Shown here piece by piece: positions 1 to 9,442 of a DNA stretch of 21,477 nucleotides. This DNA comes from Porphyra umbilicalis (Eukaryota; Rhodophyta; Bangiophyceae; Bangiales; Bangiaceae): contig KV919336.1 in assembly GCA_002049455.2 (NCBI GenBank), positions 1-21,477 of the forward strand. The letters are read 5' to 3'. The translations under genes and the position numbers were made by a program. How positions within the stretch are numbered: the stretch's first letter is position 1; every line of letters starts with the position of its first letter. The notes below the pieces were generated by a model. The model searched no databases and was not told the origin of the DNA. It was given only the letters and a program-made list of their open reading frames with translations.

Positions 1-640
1 GCGCGCCCGTTACGCCCGCCCGTGCGTTTGCCGCCTCCCCCGCGCGGGGGGAGGGTGTCGGTGTACGCACCGCCGGGCACGGCCGTGTCTTTGCTCCTGC
101 CGTGCTCGGCGGCTGGCCGCGGCTTCTGTCGTGGCCGGCGCCTCGGCTGCTTCCACCTGGCGGCTGCCCCTTCTCTCCCGCCTGGTCGCTGCGCTGCGGG
201 CCCGCGGCTGTGGCGGCACGCGGCTGTGGCGGCTTGCCTTGGTGCCTTCGATCGCCGGACCCCGTGGGGGCGGCGGGGCTGCGGCGCGCGTGCGCCGCCG
301 CAGCTCCTGGCCGCGGCGGCGGGGCGTCCGCCGCCGACCACCTCGGTCGGCAGCGTCCGATTCTTCTCGCGCTACCGACCCCCCGCCCAAAGACAAGACC
401 GCCACAGCTTTCTGGGGGTCAGGCGCCATTTGCTTCTTTTTCTTTGCTCGAGCAGCCATCGACGGGTCCCTTCCACGCGCCGCGGTCTTCCCCGCGCGCG
501 TTCAACCTCTGCACGCTGGCGGCGGTTTGCCCAAGCAGCGGCGTCAGATTGCCTCTGCTCGCCTGTGGTCCATCTCGTCGTGGTGGTTGACGCGCGGCCG
601 CGCGTCATGGCCATCTGCCCTCGTGCCCTGTACCTTTATA
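1..640. other. GC-rich block without recognisable gene (mirrored near 8800-9442)
   Basis: Very GC-rich sequence with overlapping open frames on both strands (for example 22-705 on plus and 10-459 on minus). Their translations are arginine, alanine and proline rich, and I recognise no domain. Several frames are open at once, as expected from lack of stop codons at this GC content. Six of the nine arm-to-arm indels fall in or next to this block, so any frame through it is unreliable. I call no gene. Confidence 0.5.
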
Positions 641-1055
641 TTTGTCTTCTCTCCGTAGGAACGGTGCAACCGTTTCAACTAGCAGCTGTGAGGGTGCTAG
701 TCTAGCCTACTTTGGAAGTAAATGTCACGTTACTGGCGTCTCTTCCCCCGGCCTTCCTCCTGGATAAGTCAAGATACAGTCGAAAGCGACTGTCAGATAA
801 CAAACCAAAACTCTCTGTTATGAACATTGAAGAACTGGTCTATCTTTTGCATGCGGACGGGAGAATTAGATACTCGATTGATTTACCCAGTTACATTTGC
901 ACTGAATGAAAAGAGGGCAAGACTTGGTTGAAGTGAGTTGAGAGACTCTCAAATGTGGTTGGAGCGTCAGAAGTCTCTTTATCACTGGTACCCAAAGTAT
1001 TCTTCGTGGAGGCCAACAGCCACCAACCTATTGAAGAACACATTTTGAGGTCGTA
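641..1055. other. Lower-GC block with several perfect hairpins (mirrored near 8384-8800)
   Basis: Composition drops sharply relative to both neighbours. Perfect short stem-loops occur at 660-674 (6-bp stem, 3-base loop), 678-701 (7-bp stem, 10-base loop), 776-793 (7-bp stem, loop AAAG) and 938-952 (7-bp stem, single central base). A 65-codon ORF at 712-909 (plus strand) has no known homologue that I recognise. The block could be a structured RNA, a regulatory region or a remnant of a mobile-element end; the sequence alone does not decide. Confidence 0.4.
724..770 (-). repeat. 47-bp dispersed repeat, left-arm copy
   Basis: The same 47 bases occur at 8669-8715 in the right arm. A diverged copy (7 mismatches in 47 by my alignment) lies outside the palindrome at 9586-9632. 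This is a mirror of the right-arm copy and therefore lies in opposite orientation to it. Confidence 0.8.
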
Positions 1056-2035
1056 TTGATTTCTCGATCTGTTAAAATACGTCGTGGGTGGAGTTTTGAA
1101 TTGGACCCTCGATCAACCATCGATGGCGATCGGGTCGGAAGCGCCGCCGATATCGCCCGACAACAGAACCTAGCACCGTTTCCCAGGCGATGGCTCTTGT
1201 CCTTGTTGTTTCTGTACAAAAGTGGTGAGGCAGTGAGACATACCCGAGACCGATCTCAGCCCCGTTCGCTAAAAGCCCGCAAAACCGTACCGCGGAGCGT
1301 GTCTCTGTTGACAACCGGCAGTATGCTGCCGTTTGTCGTGACCAATCAGCCGCGCCCTCGGCCCTATGTGCGGGCTCGATGGCTGACTCAGATGACCTTC
1401 CCGAGCCACGAAGGATGCCACAACAGAAGCTCTTGGCACCACCGCTCCCTGTATATGCGCGTGACACGCCACGCGTTGACGTGCCGAGTCGGAGCGACAA
1501 GCCCGGGTCGCCACAGATGCTACATCTCGGGAGTGGCTGGCCGAACAGTCTGCCACGCCACGTCGCGTGGGAGGGAGGGGTCTGGTCGCGGTCGTATGGG
1601 CGCGCGTCCCCCGACGTGCCATCAACCGCGGCAAAGCATATTGTCGTGCCCGACAAGCGCCACAGCGGCGACGGTGCCGCGAGGGAATCCTCGTCCTCCC
1701 CAGCGGTCGCTGTTCTCCGCGTCGAGGGCGCTGCCCTGGGATTGGCAGAGCCACCGATGCGCATGGCGCACCAGCCGAGTGCGCCGCACCCCCGCCATGG
1801 CACTTGGCCTCGAGAGAGCGATACCGGAGAGGGGCGTCGGGAGTGGCGACACCAGTTCTCGCGCTGTATGCGATCTCCCTCTTGGCCCCCCCCACTCGCT
1901 TCGATCCGGTGGGTGATTGCCGGGCTGTCAACTTGCGCCAGTCACGCCGACGTCTGTTTCCAAGTCCTTGACTGGCGCTACCTCAAAGTAGCTCGTCCAA
2001 CCACACTTCGGCCACTTGTGTTCTGGGGTCGGTGA
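1056..2035. other. Mixed block of overlapping unrecognised ORFs (mirrored 7404-8383)
   Basis: It contains overlapping open frames on both strands, the longest being 286 codons (1056-1916, plus), 243 codons (1072-1803, minus), 220 codons (1269-1931, minus) and 218 codons (1379-2035, plus). All are arginine and serine rich and none contains a motif I recognise. Because opposing frames are open over the same bases, at most one could be real and I cannot choose. An interrupted palindrome with an 11-bp stem and one mismatch lies at 1311-1336. No gene is called. Confidence 0.4.
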
Positions 2036-2122
2036 CGCAGAGATGTTGAGGTAGTCACGTGAGAGCACGCTGATCACCAATAGCTGCAACCGTTAACACA
2101 GCCCAACGTGGCTCCCTTGCGC

Positions 2123-2890
2123 TCAAGGGGCAATCGTACAGCAGCTGGGAAGAAGGCCATCGCAGAAATGACATACACAAGACGCAAACTGAAGACTTGA
2201 GAGAAAAAACAATGACTTCATCACGCGATCACAGCAGGAATGAACGGCAACGTGGCGGCTCACAGGCTTTTCAGAGACCCCGTGATTTGTATCGCCAACG
2301 TGGATCCCAGCACGAATCCCGTACGCGAAGGGAAGGATTGAACCATTGCGGACAGACAGTCTCAGGACAAAGTGTGATCGTAGGAGATCGAGTAAAACGA
2401 CATCTGTTGAGATCCGCGAGAGTAACGAATGAGGCCTTCGGGCACAGCTTGGACAGGTGCCTCCCACATCCCCAGCGGATGCGCTGAGAGAGCATCGCGT
2501 TGTTGTGTGCTTCAAGTTCTTTTCCAGTGCTCCTACAGTCTTCCTCCATTGCTGTGACATCCTTTCTTGGGCACAGTGCCTAGTAACGAATGAATATCGA
2601 CCGGCCTCGACGGTGCAATCAAGGCCGATTCCGGTCTGCGATCGTCCGCCACGTACACAAATCGGGTGCCAAGCAGGCAGAATACGATCGCCACAAAGGG
2701 TGCCAAGCAGTGGAGAATGAGGCCCTTTCTTAGCAGTTCCTTCGTTCATGTGACGCTTCGTGTGACGAGCTCTCAGCTTAGAAAGGTCGCAGTGGGTTGT
2801 CCCTTCGTGTGACAGTGTGAGGCGGAATTTTTTCGATGAATTTAACGTAAGTTCAGCCGAGTCATCGGCTGTACTGGTCACAATGGCCAA
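2123..2890 (-). CDS. Hypothetical ORF, 255 codons (mirror copy at 6549-7316 plus)
   Basis: I do not recognise this protein. It is listed because the surrounding DNA is near 50% GC, where an open frame of 255 codons is unlikely by chance, unlike the frames in the GC-rich blocks. The translation has a normal amino-acid mix with scattered cysteines and histidines (for example a CHFC motif near the C terminus) and a basic, serine-rich middle. I see no signal peptide, membrane span or known domain. The proposed ATG lies inside the first unit of the 105-bp tandem repeat, which is odd for a gene start. The identical ORF exists in the other arm. It could be a spliced exon, a remnant of an unknown mobile element, or chance. 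Confidence 0.22.
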   Translation of the reverse strand: MAIVTSTADDSAELTLNSSKKFRLTLSHEGTTHCDLSKLRARHTKRHMNEGTAKKGPHSPLLGTLCGDRILPAWHPICVRGGRSQTGIGLDCTVEAGRYSFVTRHCAQERMSQQWRKTVGALEKNLKHTTTRCSLSASAGDVGGTCPSCARRPHSLLSRISTDVVLLDLLRSHFVLRLSVRNGSILPFAYGIRAGIHVGDTNHGVSEKPVSRHVAVHSCCDRVMKSLFFLSSLQFASCVCHFCDGLLPSCCTIAP

Positions 2891-3055
2891 AATCGCCTGT
2901 GTGCACCCTCACCTGTATGATGACTTTCAAAGATTGAGCGCTTCTTTGGATGATTGTTCAGCCGAGTCATCGGCTGTACTGGTCACAATGGCCAAAACCG
3001 CCTGTGCGTGCCCTGACCTGTATGTCGACTTTCAAAGATTGAGCGCGTCTCTATG
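2851..3055 (+). repeat. 105-bp tandem duplication, two copies (left arm)
   Basis: Two diverged direct copies start at 2851 and 2956. Each begins with a perfect hairpin (CAGCCGA, loop GTCA, TCGGCTG). The period is a multiple of three, so the plus-strand frame 2817-3056 encodes two 35-residue repeats (sharing SAESSAVLVTMAK and DFQRLSASL) in a 79-residue peptide. The differences between copies are mostly amino-acid changing (for example I to T, D to V), so there is no sign of selection on the peptide. It is probably a short minisatellite rather than a gene. Confidence 0.8.
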
Positions 3056-3376
3056 AAATGTGATGAGTGCTCGTCAGTGTGACAGTGCTTTCGTTCTTTT
3101 TGTGCATGCTGCAGTGCATTATTGTCGTTCCGCCAAAAATGAGGTGAGTCTAGGAGTAGCAAAGAGGCGCTTTTCTGCGTTTGATTGGCCCAGACAGCGA
3201 TCGGCTTGACTCGGGTCTCTCCAGCTTTTGCGGGGACGACCCTACCAGGGCAATGAAGCATTGGAGGATGGTCCAGCTTTACGGTGTTCCCTCCCCTTGC
3301 CCGCCCCCTCCCGTAGCGGCTCCCGTGATGCGCTCCTCCCTTCTGCGACGCGGCGTCCTACGCCATCCCCCCCCCC
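3056..3376. other. No recognisable gene; transition into C-rich DNA
   Basis: Near 50% GC to about 3260, then increasingly C-rich with CCT and CCCC clusters. Short ORFs only (longest 107 codons on plus at 3181-3504), ending in proline-rich low complexity. Nothing here resembles a known protein or RNA. Confidence 0.4.
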
Positions 3377-3441
3377 TCCCCCCCTGCTCCCATCGTGTCC
3401 TAAACTTTAGTGCACCCTACTCCCCCCCCCCCCCCCCCACC
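3365..3441. repeat. Long C homopolymers (left arm)
   Basis: Runs of 10 and 7 C near 3367-3383 and a run of 17 C at 3422-3438. The right arm has the matching G runs near 6000-6073, where the partner of the 10-base run has 9. These runs are potential quadruplex or i-motif formers and are also classic sites of sequencing error. Confidence 0.85.
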
Positions 3442-4566
3442 GCCGCCCTCCATGGATGGCACGCCACTCGCCGCCCCCAACGCGGCTGCGCGTGCCAGGT
3501 GTGACGTGACGACGCTTTCGGCTGACGCGGCGGCCGCGCGGGTGCCCCCCCGCAGCGAGGCGGCCAACGGGCGGCCACCGCGTGGCGGCGAGCGACGCGC
3601 GGTGCGGGCGCTGCCGCCGCCTTCGACGTCGCGTCGTCGACTGGCGCCGCGCTACGGAGCGCCACGGGCGGCGGCCGCCGCCGCGGCGCCACTGACACCG
3701 GCGGGAAGCGTACCGCCGTCGGCGCAGGCACGGGCGTGACGGCCGCCACGGGCGCGGCCACAGCCTCCGCACGCACCCAGAGAGGGCGGCGCCCGCGCAG
3801 TCGTCATTGGCATTGGCCGCCGCCGTGGCCGACGGCCGGCGGCGGGTCCGCGGCGGTCGCCCGCCGCGGAGGGTGCTCTCGAGGGGCGGGCAAGAGGCGA
3901 CGCACCGCTGGCGGTGGGGGGGGGGAGAGGGACGGGGGCGGGGGCCGCGTGCACCGCACCCGCGTGTCGGCAGTGGTGACGCTGCCCCGTGTTGCGTCGG
4001 CCACTGCTGGCACGGCCGCGCGGGAACGCCGCGGCAACAGAGCCAGAAGCGGCCGCTCGAGCTGCCGCCTCGCACCCCGTCGGTTGGGCACTGGCCGGCA
4101 ACGGCGCGGCGGATCATTGCTGCGGTCGCCGCCGCGCCCGCCGCCGTCGCGTCGACACGAAGCCGTCGCGGCGGACGCGCCTGCCGTGTGTGGCGAGGCT
4201 GCGAGAGCGGCGTCATGGGGGATGGCGAGAGTACGCGGGTCGACGACCACTACGTCGCCGCTGCTACCAGATAGGGACGCGGCACGCAGCGGTTGGGGCC
4301 TTTGCCGCGCCGCCGCCGCCGCCGCTGCCGCCGCCACGCGCGTTCGTCCCCTCTGTTGGCGAGCATACGACGACGCGTCGCGGCATTGCGGCGGTGTGGG
4401 GGCCTCCCCATATGACGGGCTGCCCGCGAAGGCGTCGGTGCGCGTCCGTGGGGTGGGGTGGGGGGGGGGAGGGCGGGGAGGTGCGGTGGTGCCGCCGCGG
4501 CGGCGGTCGGCGGCCCGCGCCGCCCCGTCTGGGTGGCGGGTGCACGCCTGGCGTCGCGACGGACGG
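3442..4566. other. Extremely GC-rich block, all frames open, no gene called
   Basis: Dominated by GCC/CGG triplets with frequent NotI-like and SacII-like GC words. Nearly every frame on both strands stays open for more than 100 codons (for example 343 codons on plus at 3736-4767 and 279 on minus at 3804-4643), giving Ala/Arg/Pro/Gly-rich translations with no domain. The 588-codon minus-strand frame at 4264-6030 runs across the palindrome centre and is open only because of composition. Confidence 0.55.
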
Positions 4567-4873
4567 TGGCGGCGGCGGCGGTGGCGGCACGCGGCGGAGG
4601 CAGCGGCGGTGGCCGAACGCGGCGGTAGCGACGGTGGCGGCACGCGGCGGTGGTGGTGCCGTCGTCGTTGTCGCCTTGTCCGCAGCGAGGACGCGTGGCG
4701 ACTGTGGCGGCGGCGGCGGCCACGGTGGGCAATGACGCCCGTGCAGGTGGCAATACGCCCCCTCTAGCGGCCCGCACACCGCCGCGACGGCCATGAATCT
4801 GCACTTCTGCCACGGCACAGGCGCGCGTCTGGTCGATGCTGGTTGGCCCACGCCGCCGTCGCCGCCCGCGCCG
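4567..4873. other. Unique spacer (loop) of the giant palindrome
   Basis: This 307-bp segment separates the two arms and is not self-complementary. Its first 150 bases are built of imperfect GGC/GGT trinucleotides (CGG-type microsatellite). The second half (about 4730-4850) has normal complexity, with short open stretches in several frames and no recognisable protein. A genuine unique spacer argues against the simplest hairpin-adapter artefact, where the two arms would abut directly. Confidence 0.85.
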
Positions 4874-6385
4874 CCGTCCGTCGCGACGCCAGGCGTGCAC
4901 CCGCCACCCAGACGGGGCGGCGCGGGCCGCCGACCGCCGCCGCGGCGGCACCACCGCACCTCCCCGCCCTCCCCCCCCCACCCCACCCCACGGACGCGCA
5001 CCGACGCCTTCGCGGGCAGCCCGTCATATGGGGAGGCCCCCACACCGCCGCAATGCCGCGACGCGTCGTCGTATGCTCGCCAACAGAGGGGACGAACGCG
5101 CGTGGCGGCGGCAGCGGCGGCGGCGGCGGCGCGGCAAAGGCCCCAACCGCTGCGTGCCGCGTCCCTATCTGGTAGCAGCGGCGACGTAGTGGTCGTCGAC
5201 CCGCGTACTCTCGCCATCCCCCATGACGCCGCTCTCGCAGCCTCGCCACACACGGCAGGCGCGTCCGCCGCGACGGCTTCGTGTCGACGCGACGGCGGCG
5301 GGCGCGGCGGCGACCGCAGCAATGATCCGCCGCGCCGTTGCCGGCCAGTGCCCAACCGACGGGGTGCGAGGCGGCAGCTCGAGCGGCCGCTTCTGGCTCT
5401 GTTGCCGCGGCGTTCCCGCGCGGCCGTGCCAGCAGTGGCCGACGCAACACGGGGCAGCGTCACCACTGCCGACACGCGGGTGCGGTGCACGCGGCCCCCG
5501 CCCCCGTCCCTCTCCCCCCCCCCACCGCCAGCGGTGCGTCGCCTCTTGCCCGCCCCTCGAGAGCACCCTCCGCGGCGGGCGACCGCCGCGGACCCGCCGC
5601 CGGCCGTCGGCCACGGCGGCGGCCAATGCCAATGACGACTGCGCGGGCGCCGCCCTCTCTGGGTGCGTGCGGAGGCTGTGGCCGCGCCCGTGGCGGCCGT
5701 CACGCCCGTGCCTGCGCCGACGGCGGTACGCTTCCCGCCGGTGTCAGTGGCGCCGCGGCGGCGGCCGCCGCCCGTGGCGCTCCGTAGCGCGGCGCCAGTC
5801 GACGACGCGACGTCGAAGGCGGCGGCAGCGCCCGCACCGCGCGTCGCTCGCCGCCACGCGGTGGCCGCCCGTTGGCCGCCTCGCTGCGGGGGGGGCACCC
5901 GCGCGGCCGCCGCGTCAGCCGAAAGCGTCGTCACGTCACACCTGGCACGCGCAGCCGCGTTGGGGGCGGCGAGTGGCGTGCCATCCATGGAGGGCGGCGG
6001 TGGGGGGGGGGGGGGGGGAGTAGGGTGCACTAAAGTTTAGGACACGATGGGAGCAGGGGGGGAGGGGGGGGGATGGCGTAGGACGCCGCGTCGCAGAAGG
6101 GAGGAGCGCATCACGGGAGCCGCTACGGGAGGGGGCGGGCAAGGGGAGGGAACACCGTAAAGCTGGACCATCCTCCAATGCTTCATTGCCCTGGTAGGGT
6201 CGTCCCCGCAAAAGCTGGAGAGACCCGAGTCAAGCCGATCGCTGTCTGGGCCAATCAAACGCAGAAAAGCGCCTCTTTGCTACTCCTAGACTCACCTCAT
6301 TTTTGGCGGAACGACAATAATGCACTGCAGCATGCACAAAAAGAACGAAAGCACTGTCACACTGACGAGCACTCATCACATTTCA

Positions 6386-6588
6386 TAGAGACGCGCTCAA
6401 TCTTTGAAAGTCGACATACAGGTCAGGGCACGCACAGGCGGTTTTGGCCATTGTGACCAGTACAGCCGATGACTCGGCTGAACAATCATCCAAAGAAGCG
6501 CTCAATCTTTGAAAGTCATCATACAGGTGAGGGTGCACACAGGCGATTTTGGCCATTGTGACCAGTACAGCCGATGACTCGGCTGAAC
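6386..6588 (-). repeat. 105-bp tandem duplication (right-arm mirror)
   Basis: Reverse-complement copy of 2851-3055 in the right arm, identical in all positions compared, including the internal hairpins and the differences between the two units. This shows the tandem duplication predates the palindrome. Confidence 0.8.
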
Positions 6589-7316
6589 TTACGTTAAATT
6601 CATCGAAAAAATTCCGCCTCACACTGTCACACGAAGGGACAACCCACTGCGACCTTTCTAAGCTGAGAGCTCGTCACACGAAGCGTCACATGAACGAAGG
6701 AACTGCTAAGAAAGGGCCTCATTCTCCACTGCTTGGCACCCTTTGTGGCGATCGTATTCTGCCTGCTTGGCACCCGATTTGTGTACGTGGCGGACGATCG
6801 CAGACCGGAATCGGCCTTGATTGCACCGTCGAGGCCGGTCGATATTCATTCGTTACTAGGCACTGTGCCCAAGAAAGGATGTCACAGCAATGGAGGAAGA
6901 CTGTAGGAGCACTGGAAAAGAACTTGAAGCACACAACAACGCGATGCTCTCTCAGCGCATCCGCTGGGGATGTGGGAGGCACCTGTCCAAGCTGTGCCCG
7001 AAGGCCTCATTCGTTACTCTCGCGGATCTCAACAGATGTCGTTTTACTCGATCTCCTACGATCACACTTTGTCCTGAGACTGTCTGTCCGCAATGGTTCA
7101 ATCCTTCCCTTCGCGTACGGGATTCGTGCTGGGATCCACGTTGGCGATACAAATCACGGGGTCTCTGAAAAGCCTGTGAGCCGCCACGTTGCCGTTCATT
7201 CCTGCTGTGATCGCGTGATGAAGTCATTGTTTTTTCTCTCAAGTCTTCAGTTTGCGTCTTGTGTATGTCATTTCTGCGATGGCCTTCTTCCCAGCTGCTG
7301 TACGATTGCCCCTTGA
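6549..7316 (+). CDS. Hypothetical ORF, 255 codons (mirror of 2123-2890)
   Basis: Identical at the protein level to the minus-strand ORF in the left arm. The same caution applies: it is long for its base composition but has no recognised domain, and its start lies in the tandem repeat. If the palindrome is an assembly artefact this is the same locus as the left-arm copy, and probably the true one, because the right arm joins continuous downstream sequence. Confidence 0.22.
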   Translation: MAIVTSTADDSAELTLNSSKKFRLTLSHEGTTHCDLSKLRARHTKRHMNEGTAKKGPHSPLLGTLCGDRILPAWHPICVRGGRSQTGIGLDCTVEAGRYSFVTRHCAQERMSQQWRKTVGALEKNLKHTTTRCSLSASAGDVGGTCPSCARRPHSLLSRISTDVVLLDLLRSHFVLRLSVRNGSILPFAYGIRAGIHVGDTNHGVSEKPVSRHVAVHSCCDRVMKSLFFLSSLQFASCVCHFCDGLLPSCCTIAP

Positions 7317-8668
7317 GCGCAAGGGAGCCACGTTGGGCTGTGTTAACGGTTGCAGCTATTGGTGATCAGCGTGCTCTCACGTGACTACCTCAACATCTCT
7401 GCGTCACCGACCCCAGAACACAAGTGGCCGAAGTGTGGTTGGACGAGCTACTTTGAGGTAGCGCCAGTCAAGGACTTGGAAACAGACGTCGGCGTGACTG
7501 GCGCAAGTTGACAGCCCGGCAATCACCCACCGGATCGAAGCGAGTGGGGGGGGCCAAGAGGGAGATCGCATACAGCGCGAGAACTGGTGTCGCCACTCCC
7601 GACGCCCCTCTCCGGTATCGCTCTCTCGAGGCCAAGTGCCATGGCGGGGGTGCGGCGCACTCGGCTGGTGCGCCATGCGCATCGGTGGCTCTGCCAATCC
7701 CAGGGCAGCGCCCTCGACGCGGAGAACAGCGACCGCTGGGGAGGACGAGGATTCCCTCGCGGCACCGTCGCCGCTGTGGCGCTTGTCGGGCACGACAATA
7801 TGCTTTGCCGCGGTTGATGGCACGTCGGGGGACGCGCGCCCATACGACCGCGACCAGACCCCTCCCTCCCACGCGACGTGGCGTGGCAGACTGTTCGGCC
7901 AGCCACTCCCGAGATGTAGCATCTGTGGCGACCCGGGCTTGTCGCTCCGACTCGGCACGTCAACGCGTGGCGTGTCACGCGCATATACAGGGAGCGGTGG
8001 TGCCAAGAGCTTCTGTTGTGGCATCCTTCGTGGCTCGGGAAGGTCATCTGAGTCAGCCATCGAGCCCGCACATAGGGCCGAGGGCGCGGCTGATTGGTCA
8101 CGACAAACGGCAGCATACTGCCGGTTGTCAACAGAGACACGCTCCGCGGTACGGTTTTGCGGGCTTTTAGCGAACGGGGCTGAGATCGGTCTCGGGTATG
8201 TCTCACTGCCTCACCACTTTTGTACAGAAACAACAAGGACAAGAGCCATCGCCTGGGAAACGGTGCTAGGTTCTGTTGTCGGGCGATATCGGCGGCGCTT
8301 CCGACCCGATCGCCATCGATGGTTGATCGAGGGTCCAATTCAAAACTCCACCCACGACGTATTTTAACAGATCGAGAAATCAATACGACCTCAAAATGTG
8401 TTCTTCAATAGGTTGGTGGCTGTTGGCCTCCACGAAGAATACTTTGGGTACCAGTGATAAAGAGACTTCTGACGCTCCAACCACATTTGAGAGTCTCTCA
8501 ACTCACTTCAACCAAGTCTTGCCCTCTTTTCATTCAGTGCAAATGTAACTGGGTAAATCAATCGAGTATCTAATTCTCCCGTCCGCATGCAAAAGATAGA
8601 CCAGTTCTTCAATGTTCATAACAGAGAGTTTTGGTTTGTTATCTGACAGTCGCTTTCGACTGTATCTT

Positions 8669-8715
8669 GACTTATCCAGGAGGAAGGCCGGGGGAAGAGA
8701 CGCCAGTAACGTGAC
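8669..8715 (+). repeat. 47-bp dispersed repeat, right-arm copy
   Basis: Direct-orientation partner of 9586-9632, about 917 bp away, sharing 40 of 47 bases by my alignment, including the core GAAGAGACGCC. Read on the minus strand, both copies encode a similar short peptide (VTLLASLPPAFLLDKS here versus VTLTASLPRAFLLDMS outside). Confidence 0.75.
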
Positions 8716-9442
8716 ATTTACTTCCAAAGTAGGCTAGACTAGCACCCTCACAGCTGCTAGTTGAACGGTTGCACCGTTCCTACGGAGAGAAGACAAATAT
8801 AAAGGTACAGGGCACGAGGGCAGATGGCCATGACGCGCGGCCCGCGCGTCAACCACCACGACGAGATGGGACCACAGGCGAGCAGAGGCAATCTGACGCC
8901 GCTGCTTGGGCAAACCGCCGCCAGCGTGCAGAGGTTGAACGCGCGCGGGGAAGACCGCGGCGCGTGGAAGGGACCCGTCGATGGCTGCTCGAGCAAAGAA
9001 AAAGAAGCAAATGGCGCCTGACCCCCAGAAAGCTGTGGCGGTCTTGTCTTTGGGCGGGGGGGTCGGTAGCGCGAGAAGAATCGGACGCTGCCGACCGAGG
9101 TGGTCGGCGGCGGACGCCCCCGCCGCCGCGGCCAGGAGCTGCGGCGGCGCACGCGCGCCGCAGCCCCGCCGCCCCCACGGGGTCCGGCGATCGAAGGCAC
9201 CAAGGCAAGCCGCCACAGCCGCGTGCCGCCACAGCCGCGGGCCCGCAGCGCAGCGACCAGGCGGGAGAGAAGGGGCAGCCGCCAGGTGGAAGCAGCCGAG
9301 GCGCCGGCCACGACAGAAGCCGCGGCCAGCCGCCGAGCACGGCAGGAGCAAAGACACGGCCGTGCCCGGCGGTGCGTACACCGACACCCTCCCCCCCGCG
9401 CGGGGGAGGCGGCAAACGCACGGGCGGGCGTAACGGGCGCGC

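Larger units (their letters stand above)
1..4566 (+). repeat. Left arm of a giant inverted repeat (palindrome)
   Basis: This arm is the reverse complement of 4874-9442. Paired positions sum to about 9439 through most of the arm (9440 at 3377-3546 and next to the spacer, 9443 at the outer end), so the register shifts only by single bases. Several long translations (255, 286, 243, 220 residues) are identical between arms, so divergence is essentially nil apart from one-base indels. The arm starts at the first base of the window and may continue beyond it. The inner end is sharp: after GGACGG at 4561-4566 the sequences part. It could be a recent inverted duplication or a fold-back assembly artefact. 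Confidence 0.97.
4874..9442 (-). repeat. Right arm of the giant inverted repeat
   Basis: Reverse-complement copy of 1-4566. Compared with the left arm it has one extra base in runs facing left positions near 48, 322, 380, 569, 598 and 3547. It lacks one base facing left positions near 674, 3370 and 4465. The last base that can be matched is 9442, which faces position 1. From 9443 onward there is no partner in the window, so the true outer border of the duplication is unknown. Confidence 0.97.

Noticed and set aside
4264..6030. 588-codon minus-strand ORF across the palindrome centre
   Set aside because: It is open only because of extreme GC content; its second half is the antisense of its first half, the translation is Ala/Arg/Pro/Gly low complexity, and opposite frames are equally open.
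8785..8805. TATA-box-like AATATAAAGG in the right arm
   Set aside because: A single short match without a supported downstream gene is not evidence of a promoter.
1..9442. Palindrome arms as the inverted terminal repeats of the adjacent DIRS-like element
   Set aside because: DIRS terminal repeats are far shorter and would flank the coding region, whereas here both arms lie on one side of the recombinase remnant.
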